A stretch of 64,000 nucleotides of DNA, from contig NZ_JACHIO010000001.1 of the NCBI RefSeq assembly GCF_014203225.1, forward strand, positions 248,001 through 312,000, in the 5' to 3' direction. Origin of the DNA: Granulicella mallensis (GTDB taxonomy: Bacteria > Acidobacteriota > Terriglobia > Terriglobales > Acidobacteriaceae). The translations under genes were made by a program, and so were the position numbers. A model generated the notes under the pieces. That model saw only the letters and a program-made list of their open reading frames with translations, was not told the DNA's origin and searched no databases. This document shows, piece after piece, positions 9,449-18,391 of this stretch (its first letter is position 1; each line of letters opens with the position of its first letter).

Positions 9449-10912
9449 ATGCACACTCACTTAGCGGTAATCACTGCTAGTTCTGACGATGTAGTAACTA
9501 CGCGCTGTATGTCTGTATTTGAGGCGGAGGGTCACTCCTACCAAACGATCATCGATCCACAGAAGATCCTTCTTCTGCTTCGCGATGAGCATTCATGCGA
9601 CGTCTTACTTGTTGATATGGAACTTCCGTCTTTGCGTACCGGCAGGTTTCTAGAGGAGGTGGCCAGCAAAATGGACGTATCACGGCTATGGATCATCAGC
9701 CCGATGGGGACGACCTACTGGAGAAATGACGCTGAACGATTGGGAATACGAAATGTTATCTGGAAGCCTGTGCAACGGCATGATTTTGAGCGGGTTTTAG
9801 AGACAGTTTCCGTTCGCAAAGCAGCGATATTACCGGCACCTGCCGTTAGCCAAATCTCGAGCAAGCGACACGATACGCCTTGCTACATTGAAGACTTGCC
9901 CGGTGGGCGCTACTTTCTGGCAGCATGCCCAGCCATGATGAAACTCTACGAAACGGTTTGCCTGCTTGCGGCAGTGGACGTACCGGTCCTGATTCTGGGA
10001 GAAAGTGGTGTCGGAAAGGATGTTGTCGCAGCTCTCCTCCATAAGCACTCGCTACGCTCGTCCGCCTGCTACTCGTCCTTGAACTGTGCAGCTCTGCCAC
10101 CGGATCTGCTGGAAAGCGAGTTGTTCGGATACGAGGCAGGAGCCTTTACCGGGGCGATCAAAGCGAAGGCCGGAAAGTTTGAATTGGCTGACCATGGGAC
10201 GTTGCTTCTCGATGAGATCGGAGAAATGAGTGCACCCATGCAGGCCAAGCTGTTGCACGTTTTGCAGGACGGTCGCTATTCGCGCTTAGGAGCGCGCACC
10301 GAGTCTCATGTTGACGTCCGGGTGATCGCAGCAACCAATGTCGATATCGAGACGGCGATCGCACAGAATGCCTTTCGGGAAGACCTCTATTACAGAATTA
10401 GCGCCTTTACGATAGAAATTCCTCCACTTCGGGAGCGGAGAGAAGAGATTCCCTTTTTGATTGAACAACTCGTGCTCCACCATGCTGGTAGTCTGCGCCG
10501 CGACCCTGTTTATATCTCTCCAGAGGTGATGACGTTGATGATGGAATACCGCTGGCCAGGCAACCTGAGAGAGCTTTCCAATTACGTCATTCGTATCCAG
10601 GTACTTGGCAACACAGACAGAGTCAAGGCAGACTTGGAGGAGCGTATCCGTGGAACACGTGGGATCCACGCGGCACCTGTACCAGTGGTTGGAGAGGATT
10701 CGCAGGAGATAGCTGGCATGCGATTAATTGTCCGGACCCAGAGGGATCGGACAGAAAGCCGGCTTATTCAACAGGCACTAGAGGAATCTGGTTGGAATCG
10801 CCGTCATGCCGCTGTGGATCTCAACATCAGCTACCGTTCCTTGTTGTATAAGATCCAACAGTATGGGCTAACCCAGAACCGGCATCACATGACACACGCG
10901 CGAAGCGCCTAA
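9449..10912 (+). CDS. Sigma-54-dependent transcriptional activator (bEBP): degenerate receiver, AAA+, Fis-type HTH
   Basis: 487 aa; AAGGTGG precedes the ATG. Residues 1-125 are receiver-like: LLVDMELP offers the phospho-acceptor Asp and VIWKPV the conserved Lys, but the acidic pair expected after the first strand is replaced (VITASSDD). The AAA+ domain has Walker A GESGVGKD (~residue 183), GAFTGA loop intact (231-236), Walker B LLLDEIGE, and the arginine-finger region REDLYYRI. The C-terminus (~430-475) is a Fis-type helix-turn-helix (WNRRHAAVDLNISYRSLLYKI). GAFTGA marks true contact with sigma-54. It sits at the edge of the EPS locus and no partner histidine kinase is adjacent. It probably binds the TGCAA-N4-TTGC palindromes at 11002, 17036, 23746 and 30784; that link is inference. 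Confidence 0.93.
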   Translation: MHTHLAVITASSDDVVTTRCMSVFEAEGHSYQTIIDPQKILLLLRDEHSCDVLLVDMELPSLRTGRFLEEVASKMDVSRLWIISPMGTTYWRNDAERLGIRNVIWKPVQRHDFERVLETVSVRKAAILPAPAVSQISSKRHDTPCYIEDLPGGRYFLAACPAMMKLYETVCLLAAVDVPVLILGESGVGKDVVAALLHKHSLRSSACYSSLNCAALPPDLLESELFGYEAGAFTGAIKAKAGKFELADHGTLLLDEIGEMSAPMQAKLLHVLQDGRYSRLGARTESHVDVRVIAATNVDIETAIAQNAFREDLYYRISAFTIEIPPLRERREEIPFLIEQLVLHHAGSLRRDPVYISPEVMTLMMEYRWPGNLRELSNYVIRIQVLGNTDRVKADLEERIRGTRGIHAAPVPVVGEDSQEIAGMRLIVRTQRDRTESRLIQQALEESGWNRRHAAVDLNISYRSLLYKIQQYGLTQNRHHMTHARSA

Positions 10913-11262
10913 TAATAAATTTGCTCTGTATTTCAGGACACATCACCGGTAGACCTCCAGATTTACCCCTACAACCTCGGTTTTCCAATCAACCGCAACA
11001 ATGTGCAAAAACTTGCACATTGTTGCGGTTTGAGCTATGGTTTTCCTAACGCCGAAAGACGTGGTGATACTACCGCCATGTGCAATCAGGGCTTAGGTCT
11101 GGATCTTCTCCCCTTCAGCTAAGCGCCCCCCTCCCCCTTCCCCATAGTCTCTTTAGATCAGCGTCACTGTTCCTATACGCTCACGCCTCGTAGCGTGACA
11201 CATGGGCCATCCACAGTGCGTCACGCCGGCGCTGTGTCTGAAGAGTCTTCTCCGGAGTGCAA
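10913..11262. other. Intergenic region before the first beta-helix lipoprotein gene
   Basis: 350 bp with no credible gene. It holds the large palindrome at 10991-11030, a lone TGTGCAA half-site at 11079-11085 and a pyrimidine-rich stretch at about 11125-11145. A GG-N10-GC pattern with good sigma-54 context was looked for between 11090 and 11250 and not found; the nearest patterns (around 11038 and 11062) match the consensus poorly. Confidence 0.5.
10991..11030. promoter_or_regulatory. Large palindrome containing upstream-activator-like site (copy 1: 11002-11019)
   Basis: Perfect inverted repeat, arms 10991-11008 and 11013-11030, 4-nt centre AAAC. Its inner part, TGTGCAA-AAAC-TTGCACA, has the same core and spacing as three other palindromes in the EPS locus. 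It follows the activator gene by 78 bp and precedes the beta-helix lipoprotein gene by about 240 bp. It could also fold as a terminator for the activator gene, but no U-tract follows. Confidence 0.65.
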
Positions 11263-13203
11263 ATGAAGAACATCACAATATTACTTGCCTGCCTTCTGGC
11301 AGGCACTCAACTCGGTTGCACGCAGTCGCTGTCGCCCCAAAGCAATTCTCAAACCCTCACAGCAACGCCCCCCACAGCAACAATCACCACCACCCCCAGT
11401 ACGGTAACCGCCGGCCAGTCAATCGTACTGAAATGGACAGTCACGAACGCAACATCAGTCACTATCAATGGTGAAAAAAAAGCACTCACCGGCCTCACCT
11501 TAGGAATCCCCTCAAAAAGTACTAGTTTCACACTCGTAGCGACTAATTCTACGAAGTCTGTGACCGCCGTTGCGACCGTCACGGTAAAGGCAGCGACGCA
11601 AACTACTCCGCCGCCAACAACACCACCTCCAACGACACCGCCCCCAACTACACCACCGCCAACAACAGGAAGTACCACAGCCGGTGCACCGCACATCGAC
11701 TATACCGACATTAATGTCGGATCAGGAACCGGTGGAGACAATGGCAATGGCGCTTACGTACGGATCTTTGGGGATCACTTCGGCACCTCACAAGGTAGTA
11801 GCACGGTGAAGCTTGGGGGCAATCTGGTGACAGACTGCAGCCTGTGCAGTTGGAGCAATACAGCCATCATCGCCCAGCTTGGTAGTGCAGCAACCACCGG
11901 TTCGCTCCAGGTAACTGTAGACGGACTGCCCTCCAATGGATACCCATTTACCGTCGCTCCGACGACGATCGTCTTCGTTTCGGCAAAGGGCCTCGACACC
12001 AATACCGGGACCTTTAGTGCTCCATTCAAGACGTGGAGAGCAGCCTTCAATTCGCTCACATCCAAGGACAATAGCTCACCTGCTCAAAACGCGATCATCT
12101 ACCTCGAGCCTGGCGTGGCAGTTAATGTAGATGATGGTCGGGGTTATAACGCTACTGTCTCGACAGACCTCGGAGGTAGTTCTCCGACAAAGCAACTCGC
12201 GATCGTGGGTTACCCTGGCGGAACGGTTAATGTTGGCAGTACATCTGTAGCAAATGGAATTCACGGCTGGGGAAAATACCTCACCATCGCAAACCTGACA
12301 ATCATTGGTGGCAACTCCGCCATCGACGATGAGGCTGGCAATGTCCGCATCATCAACAACAGTCTCTCTTGCCCGGCGCCACCCGCTGGACTTGGTGGCA
12401 CGGCCTGCGTGCTTGGAGAAACGGGTACACCAACGGATACATGGGTTTTTCAGGGCAACAATGTCAACAATACAGGCGGCAACGTTGATAAGACCTATCA
12501 CGCCGTTTACTTCTCTTCCAATGTGAATCATGCAGACGTTGGATGGAACAATATTGGACAGAACTTCAAGGGCTACTGCCGCAGCATTATGTTCCATGCC
12601 ACAACAGGAGCGAATCTATACGACCTTCATGTACATGACAACGTCATTACAGGCGGGTACTGCGACGGCATAGGCTTTGCATCGGTCGATCCGTCGAAGG
12701 GAGTGGTGGAAGCCTACAACAATGTGCTTTCTCACATCGCACTTGCATCGAACCCGTACGGTGTTGCAAATGAAGTCGGCATTGCAGTTAACTCCGACCC
12801 CGCTGGTTCATCAAGCGGTACTGTGCAGGTTTACAACAATACGGTTGTGGACGCTGGGCAATACACCACCGGGAACCAGAATGGCTGCTTTGGTGTGGTA
12901 ACAGCAGGGGCAGGCTTAGTCCTTACCAACAACATCTGCTCTCAAACCAGCAGTGCAGAGCCTTACATCGAATCGGGAAGCCAGAACGTAAGTGGGACAA
13001 ATAATCTGTGGTTTGGTGCAGGGACATCCCCGAGTTGGGATGCTCGGCCCGTCTCTACAAACCCGGCATTCGTCTCCACGACTAACTTCGATCTGCAATC
13101 CAATTCACCAGCGCTTAAGGCGGGATCGACTTCCAAGCTGTCCACAACAGACATCTTAGGAGACGTCCACCCGAATCCACCCGCCATTGGGGCCTACGAA
13201 TAA
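11263..13203 (+). CDS. Secreted right-handed beta-helix protein with IPT/TIG-like region, probable lipoprotein
   Basis: 646 aa from ATG 11263, five bases after GGAG; an in-frame GTG at 11257 overlaps that site and is less likely. Signal peptide runs to Cys19 (AGTQLGC), a weak lipobox. Then an Ig-like segment (~40-115), a TPPPT x4 linker (~115-135), an IPT/TIG-like region (VRIFGDHFGTSQGSSTVKLGG), and from ~residue 250 a parallel beta-helix with Asn ladders (IINNSLSC, FQGNNV, VYNNTVV, LTNNIC). Such folds occur in polysaccharide lyases and epimerases; no catalytic residues could be assigned. A close paralogue without the N-terminal Ig/linker part lies at 50055, so the two bracket the EPS genes. 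A role in polymer modification or binding at the surface is inferred. Confidence 0.82.
   Translation: MKNITILLACLLAGTQLGCTQSLSPQSNSQTLTATPPTATITTTPSTVTAGQSIVLKWTVTNATSVTINGEKKALTGLTLGIPSKSTSFTLVATNSTKSVTAVATVTVKAATQTTPPPTTPPPTTPPPTTPPPTTGSTTAGAPHIDYTDINVGSGTGGDNGNGAYVRIFGDHFGTSQGSSTVKLGGNLVTDCSLCSWSNTAIIAQLGSAATTGSLQVTVDGLPSNGYPFTVAPTTIVFVSAKGLDTNTGTFSAPFKTWRAAFNSLTSKDNSSPAQNAIIYLEPGVAVNVDDGRGYNATVSTDLGGSSPTKQLAIVGYPGGTVNVGSTSVANGIHGWGKYLTIANLTIIGGNSAIDDEAGNVRIINNSLSCPAPPAGLGGTACVLGETGTPTDTWVFQGNNVNNTGGNVDKTYHAVYFSSNVNHADVGWNNIGQNFKGYCRSIMFHATTGANLYDLHVHDNVITGGYCDGIGFASVDPSKGVVEAYNNVLSHIALASNPYGVANEVGIAVNSDPAGSSSGTVQVYNNTVVDAGQYTTGNQNGCFGVVTAGAGLVLTNNICSQTSSAEPYIESGSQNVSGTNNLWFGAGTSPSWDARPVSTNPAFVSTTNFDLQSNSPALKAGSTSKLSTTDILGDVHPNPPAIGAYE
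11605..11664 (+). repeat. Four 15-bp repeats encoding a TPPPT linker
   Basis: Four in-frame 15-bp units (each reading Thr-Pro-Pro-Pro-Thr, with silent differences) form the flexible linker between the N-terminal Ig-like region and the beta-helix part of the surrounding gene. The paralogue at 50055 lacks it. Such tracts can change copy number by slippage. Confidence 0.85.
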
Positions 13204-13220
13204 CTCTTGCCCCTTCAGAT

Positions 13221-13255
13221 GGGGAGCGGGTTCTACCAAGCCCGTTCCCCTTTTT
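13221..13255 (+). terminator. Rho-independent terminator of the beta-helix gene
   Basis: Stem GGGGAGCGGG (13221-13230) with CCCGTTCCCC (13241-13250, one G-U pair), 10-nt loop, followed by TTTTT. It begins 17 bp after the stop codon at 13203. The remaining bases up to 13492 show no credible gene. Confidence 0.88.
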
Positions 13256-13492
13256 CAAAAACCTTGCATCACGCCGGCTCTGGCTATTCTCGTTTGGAAC
13301 CTTTCGCGCGAAATATCATGACGTACATCGGGCACGGAATATCAATGCCTGAGCTAACTACAGTTGCCGCTCGCACTCTATCCCCCTCGTCTCTATGACG
13401 CGAATATCGACGAGGTCCGCCTTCATCTACGAGCTATCTTTCGCTTCCCTTTGCAAGCATGGGACAGACGCACAAAAGATGGCGCAATTCAC

Positions 13493-14314
13493 CTAGGTGG
13501 ATAGGATCAGAACCGGGAATCGTATACGCATGATCAGATCTTTTATGAGATGCAGTTGCTCTTGTTGCACAAGATTCTTCTTCTGAGACAGACTGCAAAT
13601 AAGAATGTCTGCATTGTGCGCCTCGATAACATCTACAACGTTCTGCAAAGCTGCCTCTCGATTCGTCGTCGACTCTGTCTCCCCCACCCCTTCCGATAAA
13701 GGCCATTCCAAGCCAAGTTGGAGAGTATATAGAACTGCCCCAGCCTTCTCCGCAAATGCCTGGCTATACGATGAAGCTAAAACGCTAACATCGTCCAGCC
13801 CGGTTTCAACGTACAGAACACTTGCGAGACCAGCAGGAAGTCCGTATTCATTCGCCCGCACGCCGACTACAAAGAGCGAACATTGGTATGCGGGCAGAAC
13901 ATCTTCCAACAGAGCCTGTGCAGTGAGTTCGGCTTTCGTCAAGTCATGATTTGCAGTAACCACGAGCAGGTCTGCTTTGCGGTGTCGCGCCAACATGACG
14001 AGAATTGAGTTGACCGGGTGTCCCTCGTATAAGATCACCCGCGTTTGAATACCAGCCCCGGATAGCTTTGTCTTAACTCGCAACAAGTTCTTCCTCTTCG
14101 TATTTCGTATTCGAAGGATCTCAGGCGGGCTCATTGTCGTCGCAGGCTCGGTGGGAAGAACATTATCGATGATGTGAACGATGAGAACGAGAGAATGAAA
14201 CGTCCGCGCCAGGACTTTAGCGTAATCTATCGCCGCATCTGAATTAGCCGTAAGGTCGGTCGCCAGGAGTATCCTGGACAGGCTGAAATCCTTGCGGTGA
14301 GGGTCTAAGGTCAT
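13493..14314 (-). CDS. Universal stress protein (UspA-like), two-domain
   Basis: 273 aa from ATG 14314, which has GAGGTGG just upstream; the ATG at 14326 lacks a site. The first half shows the USP fold: RILLATDLTANSDAAIDYAKVLA, LVLIVHIID, and RKADLLVVTANHD, a variant of the usual nucleotide-loop strand. The second half (ASVLYVETGLDDVSVLASSYSQAFA, ADILICSLSQ, RFPVLILST) repeats the fold more loosely. The G-x2-G-x9-G ATP-binding motif is not recognisable, so ATP binding is doubtful. It is the last gene of a leftward unit with the aminotransferase and the initiating sugar transferase, 40 bp after the latter. Its role in EPS production is unknown. Confidence 0.8.
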   Translation of the reverse strand: MTLDPHRKDFSLSRILLATDLTANSDAAIDYAKVLARTFHSLVLIVHIIDNVLPTEPATTMSPPEILRIRNTKRKNLLRVKTKLSGAGIQTRVILYEGHPVNSILVMLARHRKADLLVVTANHDLTKAELTAQALLEDVLPAYQCSLFVVGVRANEYGLPAGLASVLYVETGLDDVSVLASSYSQAFAEKAGAVLYTLQLGLEWPLSEGVGETESTTNREAALQNVVDVIEAHNADILICSLSQKKNLVQQEQLHLIKDLIMRIRFPVLILST

Positions 14315-14354
14315 GTACCACCTCATCCGAATGACTCAATTGGAACCCTAAGTA

Positions 14355-15695
14355 TCAGAGAGCTCCACGCCCTACGAGAACAACCTTAACTGTCTCAAGA
14401 AGAATTGCGCAGTCTATCCCAAAGGAGAGATGCTTCACGTAAAACAGATCAAACTCCGTCTTGCGCCGCGATTCTTCAATGCTTGCGCCGTAGTGATAAC
14501 GAACCTGCGCCCAGCCTGTCAGGCCCGGGAGTACAGCATGCCTCTGTGCATAGAAGGGAATGTGTTCTGCCAACAGGCGACAAAACTCGGGTTGTTCCGG
14601 CCTTGGTCCAACCAGGCTCATCTCACCCTTCAAAATATTCACTAGCTGCGGAAGCTCGTCGAAGCGATACTTTCGCAGAAATTGGCCAACAGGAGTAATG
14701 CGATCTACTTCTTCCGTTGCCCATTTCGGTGAATGATCCCCGACGGGAGATCGCATCGTCCTGAACTTATAAATCTGAAATACTTTCCCATTGAGACCAA
14801 CGCGACCTTGGCGAAAGATCACCGGTCCGTCATGCTGCAGGACAATCAACAGAGCGACAAGAGCGATGATTGGCGCAAACAGCAGAAGGAGAATAGACCC
14901 AAGACATACGTCGAGCATCCGCTTCAACCGGCGCGTTACTATCCCGTGGCTATATTCGGTAGAAAAGAGGCACTGATCCAAAGTAAGATCATGCATCCTT
15001 ATGCGGCCGCGCGCACGTTCGTAAAAGGTCTGAATGCTTTCGACCGGTAGTCCCTTCAACTTCCACTCCAGCATGCGCTCCAATAAATCTGTGTCTTGTC
15101 GAAAACCTTCTGCAACGATGATCCGATCGAATCTCTCGGTTGGCTCCATCCCAAGTGGAACAACTGTGTCCAGTTTGGACGGATGAGCAATCTGCGCGAT
15201 CTCGAGATTCCATTCCGGGCAATCGATCACTGTCTGCTGGAGTTCCGCTGCCTCTTCAGCGGGTGACAGGATGAGCAGCCGTTCGCGTTCTCGAGGTAAA
15301 GCCAGAACGCGAGCCACAAACGCAAGAGCGGCCAGACATATTGCCACTAACAGGACACGCGAGAGCATAGGTGCCGTAGCTGGGAAAGCAATCGATCCGA
15401 CGGCTAATATTAGAAAAATGAGAGCAAAGGCTCGGAGCAATCCAGTGAGAGTCGCCACATGCTGGCGAACGATCTGCAGATTATAAAGCTCGTTGTAATA
15501 GAACACAGCCTGGCAGGCGAGTCCCATCGCAACAACACGCAAAGTTGAAACCACAACGGATGCGACTGACTTTCCCTCCGGATGCATAAAGCTTGCGAGC
15601 ATAAATAAAAAGGGCGTTGCTACCACCAGAGCCATAAAATCGAAGATCAGCAAACCGGCGGCGCGGGGTGGAAGTGCTTTTCCGGATATTTTCAT
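14355..15695 (-). CDS. Initiating polyprenyl glycosylphosphotransferase (EpsB/WcaJ-type)
   Basis: 446 aa. The N-terminal half carries about four hydrophobic segments, a middle part resembles the CoA-binding-like region of the PNPT family, and one more helix ([23 protein letters not shown]) enters the catalytic domain. Catalytic landmarks: [44 protein letters not shown], and [17 protein letters not shown]. The end ([31 protein letters not shown]) matches the sugar transferase type associated with PEP-CTERM/EpsB systems, although no exosortase or PEP-CTERM protein is seen in the window. It moves the first sugar-1-phosphate from a UDP-sugar to undecaprenyl phosphate at the inner membrane. Three bases separate it from the aminotransferase gene upstream. 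Confidence 0.93.
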   Translation of the reverse strand: MKISGKALPPRAAGLLIFDFMALVVATPFLFMLASFMHPEGKSVASVVVSTLRVVAMGLACQAVFYYNELYNLQIVRQHVATLTGLLRAFALIFLILAVGSIAFPATAPMLSRVLLVAICLAALAFVARVLALPRERERLLILSPAEEAAELQQTVIDCPEWNLEIAQIAHPSKLDTVVPLGMEPTERFDRIIVAEGFRQDTDLLERMLEWKLKGLPVESIQTFYERARGRIRMHDLTLDQCLFSTEYSHGIVTRRLKRMLDVCLGSILLLLFAPIIALVALLIVLQHDGPVIFRQGRVGLNGKVFQIYKFRTMRSPVGDHSPKWATEEVDRITPVGQFLRKYRFDELPQLVNILKGEMSLVGPRPEQPEFCRLLAEHIPFYAQRHAVLPGLTGWAQVRYHYGASIEESRRKTEFDLFYVKHLSFGIDCAILLETVKVVLVGRGAL

Positions 15696-15698
15696 TTC

Positions 15699-16856
15699 TC
15701 ATGCCTCAATAGGTAACAGAACTTCCATTTGTGACTCGACGGCTGCCCGTAAAGCCAGGCTAATTCTCTCAATCTGACTATCTTCAAGTTCGGGATAGAC
15801 CGGGAGAGATAACACTTGCTCGGCTGCCCTTTCAGCTACTGGCAAATCCCCCTTTCGATACCCAAGCGATCTGTACATCGGCTGAAGGTGCAGCGGTATC
15901 GGATAGTGAACCGCCGTCTCGATCCCGGACTCCAGCATCATCGTGCGAATAGCATCGCGATTGGCAACGCGTACCGTGTATTGATGAAAAACATGGGTGC
16001 GGTCACTCATTGTCTTTGGGATGACTAACCCGTCGATGTCCCCGAGTATTTGGTTGTACATCGCTGCGTGCTCAGCGCGAATCAAATTCCACTGATCCAG
16101 ATAGGGCAGCTTGACGCGGAGTATTGCAGCCTGAAGTTCATCAAGCCGGCTGTTCCAGCCTTGGATTTCGCTACAGTACTTCACAGAACTTCCATGGCTT
16201 CGTAATTTCTTCAGCAGATCAGCCTGTTCCTTCTGCTTCACGACGATCATTCCACCATCGCCGTAACCGCCAAGATTCTTGCTGGGGAAAAACGAGATGC
16301 AACCGAAATCACCGAAAGAGCAAACGGGCGATTCGTGATAATCAGCTCCTAGTGCTTGAGCAGTGTCTCCAATCAAGATCAGTCCGTGCTCTTCGCAAAT
16401 GGTAAGCAGCTCCGCCATGTTCGCAGGCTGGCCGTAAAGATGGACCGGAATCACGGCTCGCGTATTCGAAGTGATCGACGCTTTTACCTGGGAGACATCG
16501 ATTGTGTACGAAGTTGGATCGATATCCACAAATACTGGAATGGCGCCCAATAGGCCTACCACATCGGCAGTAGCGACAAAGCTAAACGCTGGCACGATGA
16601 CCTCATCGCCCGGACCTACCCCTGCAGCTTTCAGTGCGAGAAGAAGAGCGTCGGTTCCCGAAGCTACGCCGACTCCATACCCAACGCCGCAGTACTGAGC
16701 AATTTCTTCCTCCAGGGCTGCCACATTCTCACCCAAAATAAAGCTCTGGGTAGACAGTACCTTCTGTATGGCCAGTTGAATCTCATCTTGCAACGCCAGA
16801 TATTGCCCTTTTAGATTGAGGACCGGGATCACAGCGCCCTGCGGATTTTTTCCCAT
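15699..16856 (-). CDS. wbpE: DegT/DnrJ/EryC1 sugar aminotransferase, probable WbpE/WlbC-type
   Basis: 385 aa from ATG 16856; the frame runs open to 16970, but that part overlaps a promoter candidate and has no family similarity. The start of the protein (VIPVLNLKGQYLALQDEI, FILGENVAALEEEIA) is like WbpE enzymes. The PLP lysine is in SFFPSKNLGGYGDGG; GDTAQALGA and HLYGQPANM are the other PLP-site landmarks. WbpE adds the 3-amino group to UDP-3-keto-GlcNAcA. The other four enzymes of that route are encoded at 19381, 20496, 22244 and 23979, which is the main reason for this assignment over other DegT-type substrates. First gene of the leftward unit with the initiating transferase. Confidence 0.85.
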   Translation of the reverse strand: MGKNPQGAVIPVLNLKGQYLALQDEIQLAIQKVLSTQSFILGENVAALEEEIAQYCGVGYGVGVASGTDALLLALKAAGVGPGDEVIVPAFSFVATADVVGLLGAIPVFVDIDPTSYTIDVSQVKASITSNTRAVIPVHLYGQPANMAELLTICEEHGLILIGDTAQALGADYHESPVCSFGDFGCISFFPSKNLGGYGDGGMIVVKQKEQADLLKKLRSHGSSVKYCSEIQGWNSRLDELQAAILRVKLPYLDQWNLIRAEHAAMYNQILGDIDGLVIPKTMSDRTHVFHQYTVRVANRDAIRTMMLESGIETAVHYPIPLHLQPMYRSLGYRKGDLPVAERAAEQVLSLPVYPELEDSQIERISLALRAAVESQMEVLLPIEA

Positions 16857-16940
16857 GAGATTGGGCTCCAGTATTAGATATCGATATTTGAAGGCTGCCA
16901 ACCGCTTGTAGAACCTGTGCGCCCTCTTCGGGGATATATA

Positions 16941-16956
16941 TGCATTTCGCCTTCCA
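16941..16956 (-). promoter_or_regulatory. Candidate sigma-54 promoter (leftward, aminotransferase operon)
   Basis: Minus-strand TGGAAGGCGAAATGCA has GG-N10-GC spacing and matches about 9 of 12 informative positions of TGGCACG-N4-TTGCW. Predicted start near 16931, about 75 nt before the ATG at 16856. The palindrome at 17036-17053 is about 113 bp upstream of it. Confidence 0.45.
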
Positions 16957-17035
16957 ATCTTCGGCCTCATGACCCTGTTCGGGACCCTGGCGATGCAGCA
17001 TCTGTAACGTCCTACATTCCCCCGTAACTACAAGC

Positions 17036-17053
17036 GATGCAATCAGTTGCATA
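17036..17053. promoter_or_regulatory. Upstream-activator-like palindrome, copy 2
   Basis: GATGCAA-TCAG-TTGCATA: inner arms ATGCAA/TTGCAT are a perfect inverted repeat with a 4-bp centre, the same core and spacing as copies at 11002, 23746 and 30784. It lies in the middle of the divergent region between the aminotransferase operon and the epimerase gene. A half-site TGTGCAA follows at 17058. The rest of 16857-17233 shows no credible gene. Confidence 0.68.
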
Positions 17054-17166
17054 TCTATGTGCAAGAGCGAGGGCGGTCTTTGCGCAAGCGTTCTTTCATG
17101 CAGCCATACGGAGCACTCTAGCCTTATCACTCGGTGCATTCAGATCTACACACCTCAGAGCATGAT

Positions 17167-17182
17167 TGGCAGGGCACATGCA
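17167..17182 (+). promoter_or_regulatory. Candidate sigma-54 promoter (rightward, epimerase gene)
   Basis: TGGCAGGGCACATGCA keeps GG-N10-GC spacing and matches about 10 of 12 informative positions of the -24/-12 consensus. The predicted start is near 17192, about 40 nt before the ATG at 17234 and about 148 bp from the centre of the palindrome at 17036-17053. Confidence 0.6.
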
Positions 17183-17233
17183 ACTTCGTATCTTCGATCG
17201 ACAATTTTTCATCGAGACGAGGCGCTGAAACAG

Positions 17234-18220
17234 ATGGCTCGCTATTTAGTTACTGGGATCGCAGGATTTATTGGATCGTCGCTCGCACGAGCACTTCTAG
17301 CTTCGGGTCACGAAGTGAGAGGAGTCGACAACCTTAGCTGTTCCGACATCTCAAACTTGTCGGACATTCTGTCGGATATTGATTTTTGCCAGATGGACAT
17401 CAACGAGACAGATCGTCTTTGCGATTTCATGCGTGGCATTGATTTTGTGCTGCACGAAGCAGCTCTTGCGTCAGTACCTCGATCGATCAATGATCCAATG
17501 AGCAGCCATACGGCTAACGCTACCGGCACTCTAAGCGTTCTGATGGCCGCGCAGGCGGCCGGTGTCTCCCGTGTAGTCTATGCAGCGTCGTCTTCGGCAT
17601 ATGGCGATCAAGAGGCTCATCCAAAGCACGAATCCATGTGCCCAGCACCGCTGTCACCGTATGCCGTACAAAAACTAGCAGGCGAAAATTATGTCAAAAG
17701 CTTTTGGGCTGTACATGGTCTGGAAGGAGTATGCCTGCGCTATTTCAATGTTTTTGGACCGGGGCAGGCTGCGGACTCACCCTACTCAGGAGTCATCGCC
17801 AGATTCATCACAGATATGTTGGCCGGAGAGCAGTCAACAATCTTTGGCGACGGATTTCAAAGCCGGGACTTCACTTATGTAGCAAACGTCGTATCGGCGA
17901 ACCTGCTCGCGTGCGAGGCCCCTCGCGAGGTCGTTGCAGGAGAAGTCTTCAACATAGGCACTGGCAGGAGTCAGACGTTGAATACGCTTTACGGCACCCT
18001 TGCGCGGATCTTGGACTTTCGAGCATCCCCGGCCTACAAGGAGATGCGTGCTGGTGATGTATTTCAGTCACAGGCAGATATCTCCAGAGCTCGCTCCGCC
18101 TTCGGATATTCGCCCACTCACACCTTCGAACAGGGCCTGGAAGAGACCGTGTCGTGGTATATCCAAAAGACATTGAAGGTAGCACCAAAGCACTTCGAAC
18201 AGATGGCTATCAGTCGCTAA
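17234..18220 (+). CDS. NAD-dependent nucleotide-sugar epimerase/dehydratase (UDP-GlcNAc/UDP-Glc 4-epimerase-like)
   Basis: 328 aa from ATG 17234; the longer frame to 17057 would run through the promoter and palindrome, and the Rossmann start MARYLVTGIAGFIGSSLA fits the later start. It is an extended SDR enzyme: TGxAGFIG for NAD, the serine of the active site in AASSSAYGD, and the Y-x3-K pair in SPYAVQKLAGENY. GVCLRYFNVFGPGQ and GDGFQSRDFTYVANVV are typical of 4-epimerases of the WbpP/GalE type. Length is normal for the family. It is transcribed away from the aminotransferase operon and ends inside a MITE-like repeat, which supplies its stop codon. Which UDP-sugar it acts on cannot be told. 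Confidence 0.88.
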   Translation: MARYLVTGIAGFIGSSLARALLASGHEVRGVDNLSCSDISNLSDILSDIDFCQMDINETDRLCDFMRGIDFVLHEAALASVPRSINDPMSSHTANATGTLSVLMAAQAAGVSRVVYAASSSAYGDQEAHPKHESMCPAPLSPYAVQKLAGENYVKSFWAVHGLEGVCLRYFNVFGPGQAADSPYSGVIARFITDMLAGEQSTIFGDGFQSRDFTYVANVVSANLLACEAPREVVAGEVFNIGTGRSQTLNTLYGTLARILDFRASPAYKEMRAGDVFQSQADISRARSAFGYSPTHTFEQGLEETVSWYIQKTLKVAPKHFEQMAISR

Positions 18221-18330
18221 AGCAGTTTCCCTGTAGGTGTAGGGCGAGTCACAGTCCTGAGTGCGGTTTTTCCCCAAGAAAAGCGGCACTCGCTTGCTTT
18301 ATCTGCTCCCAGTAACAGGGAACTACTCTA
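18218..18330. repeat. MITE-like palindromic repeat, copy A
   Basis: 113-bp element beginning TAAAGCAGTTTCCCTGT and ending with the imperfect inverse of this (ACAGGGAACTACTCTA). It begins and ends with TA, as expected for TA-duplicating elements such as IS630/Tc1 relatives. It contains an inner hairpin around a TTTTT/AAGAAAA centre. A second copy is at 53931-54044 with the same ends and internal AGGTGTA. The first TAA is the stop codon of the epimerase gene. Confidence 0.75.
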
Positions 18331-18349
18331 ATCAAAGCGATTAAAATGC

Positions 18350-18378
18350 ATAGCCCCCGTCCAGTGGACGGGGGCTAT
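18350..18378. terminator. Bidirectional terminator between convergent genes
   Basis: ATAGCCCCCGTCCA (18350-18363) is followed by its exact inverse (18365-18378) around a single G; in RNA a small loop of about 3-5 nt would form. It separates the epimerase gene from the opposing gene ending at 18392. Confidence 0.75.
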
Positions 18379-18391
18379 ATCTGTTTCTCTC

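Noticed and set aside
10991-11030. Large palindrome as a simple terminator of the activator gene
   Set aside because: No U-tract follows, and its centre has the same core and spacing as three other intergenic palindromes, so a protein-binding role is preferred, though termination is not excluded.
14355-15695. Exosortase/PEP-CTERM system suggested by the EpsB-type transferase
   Set aside because: No exosortase gene and no PEP-CTERM tail were seen on any secreted protein of the window; the locus is complete as a Wzx/Wzy system.
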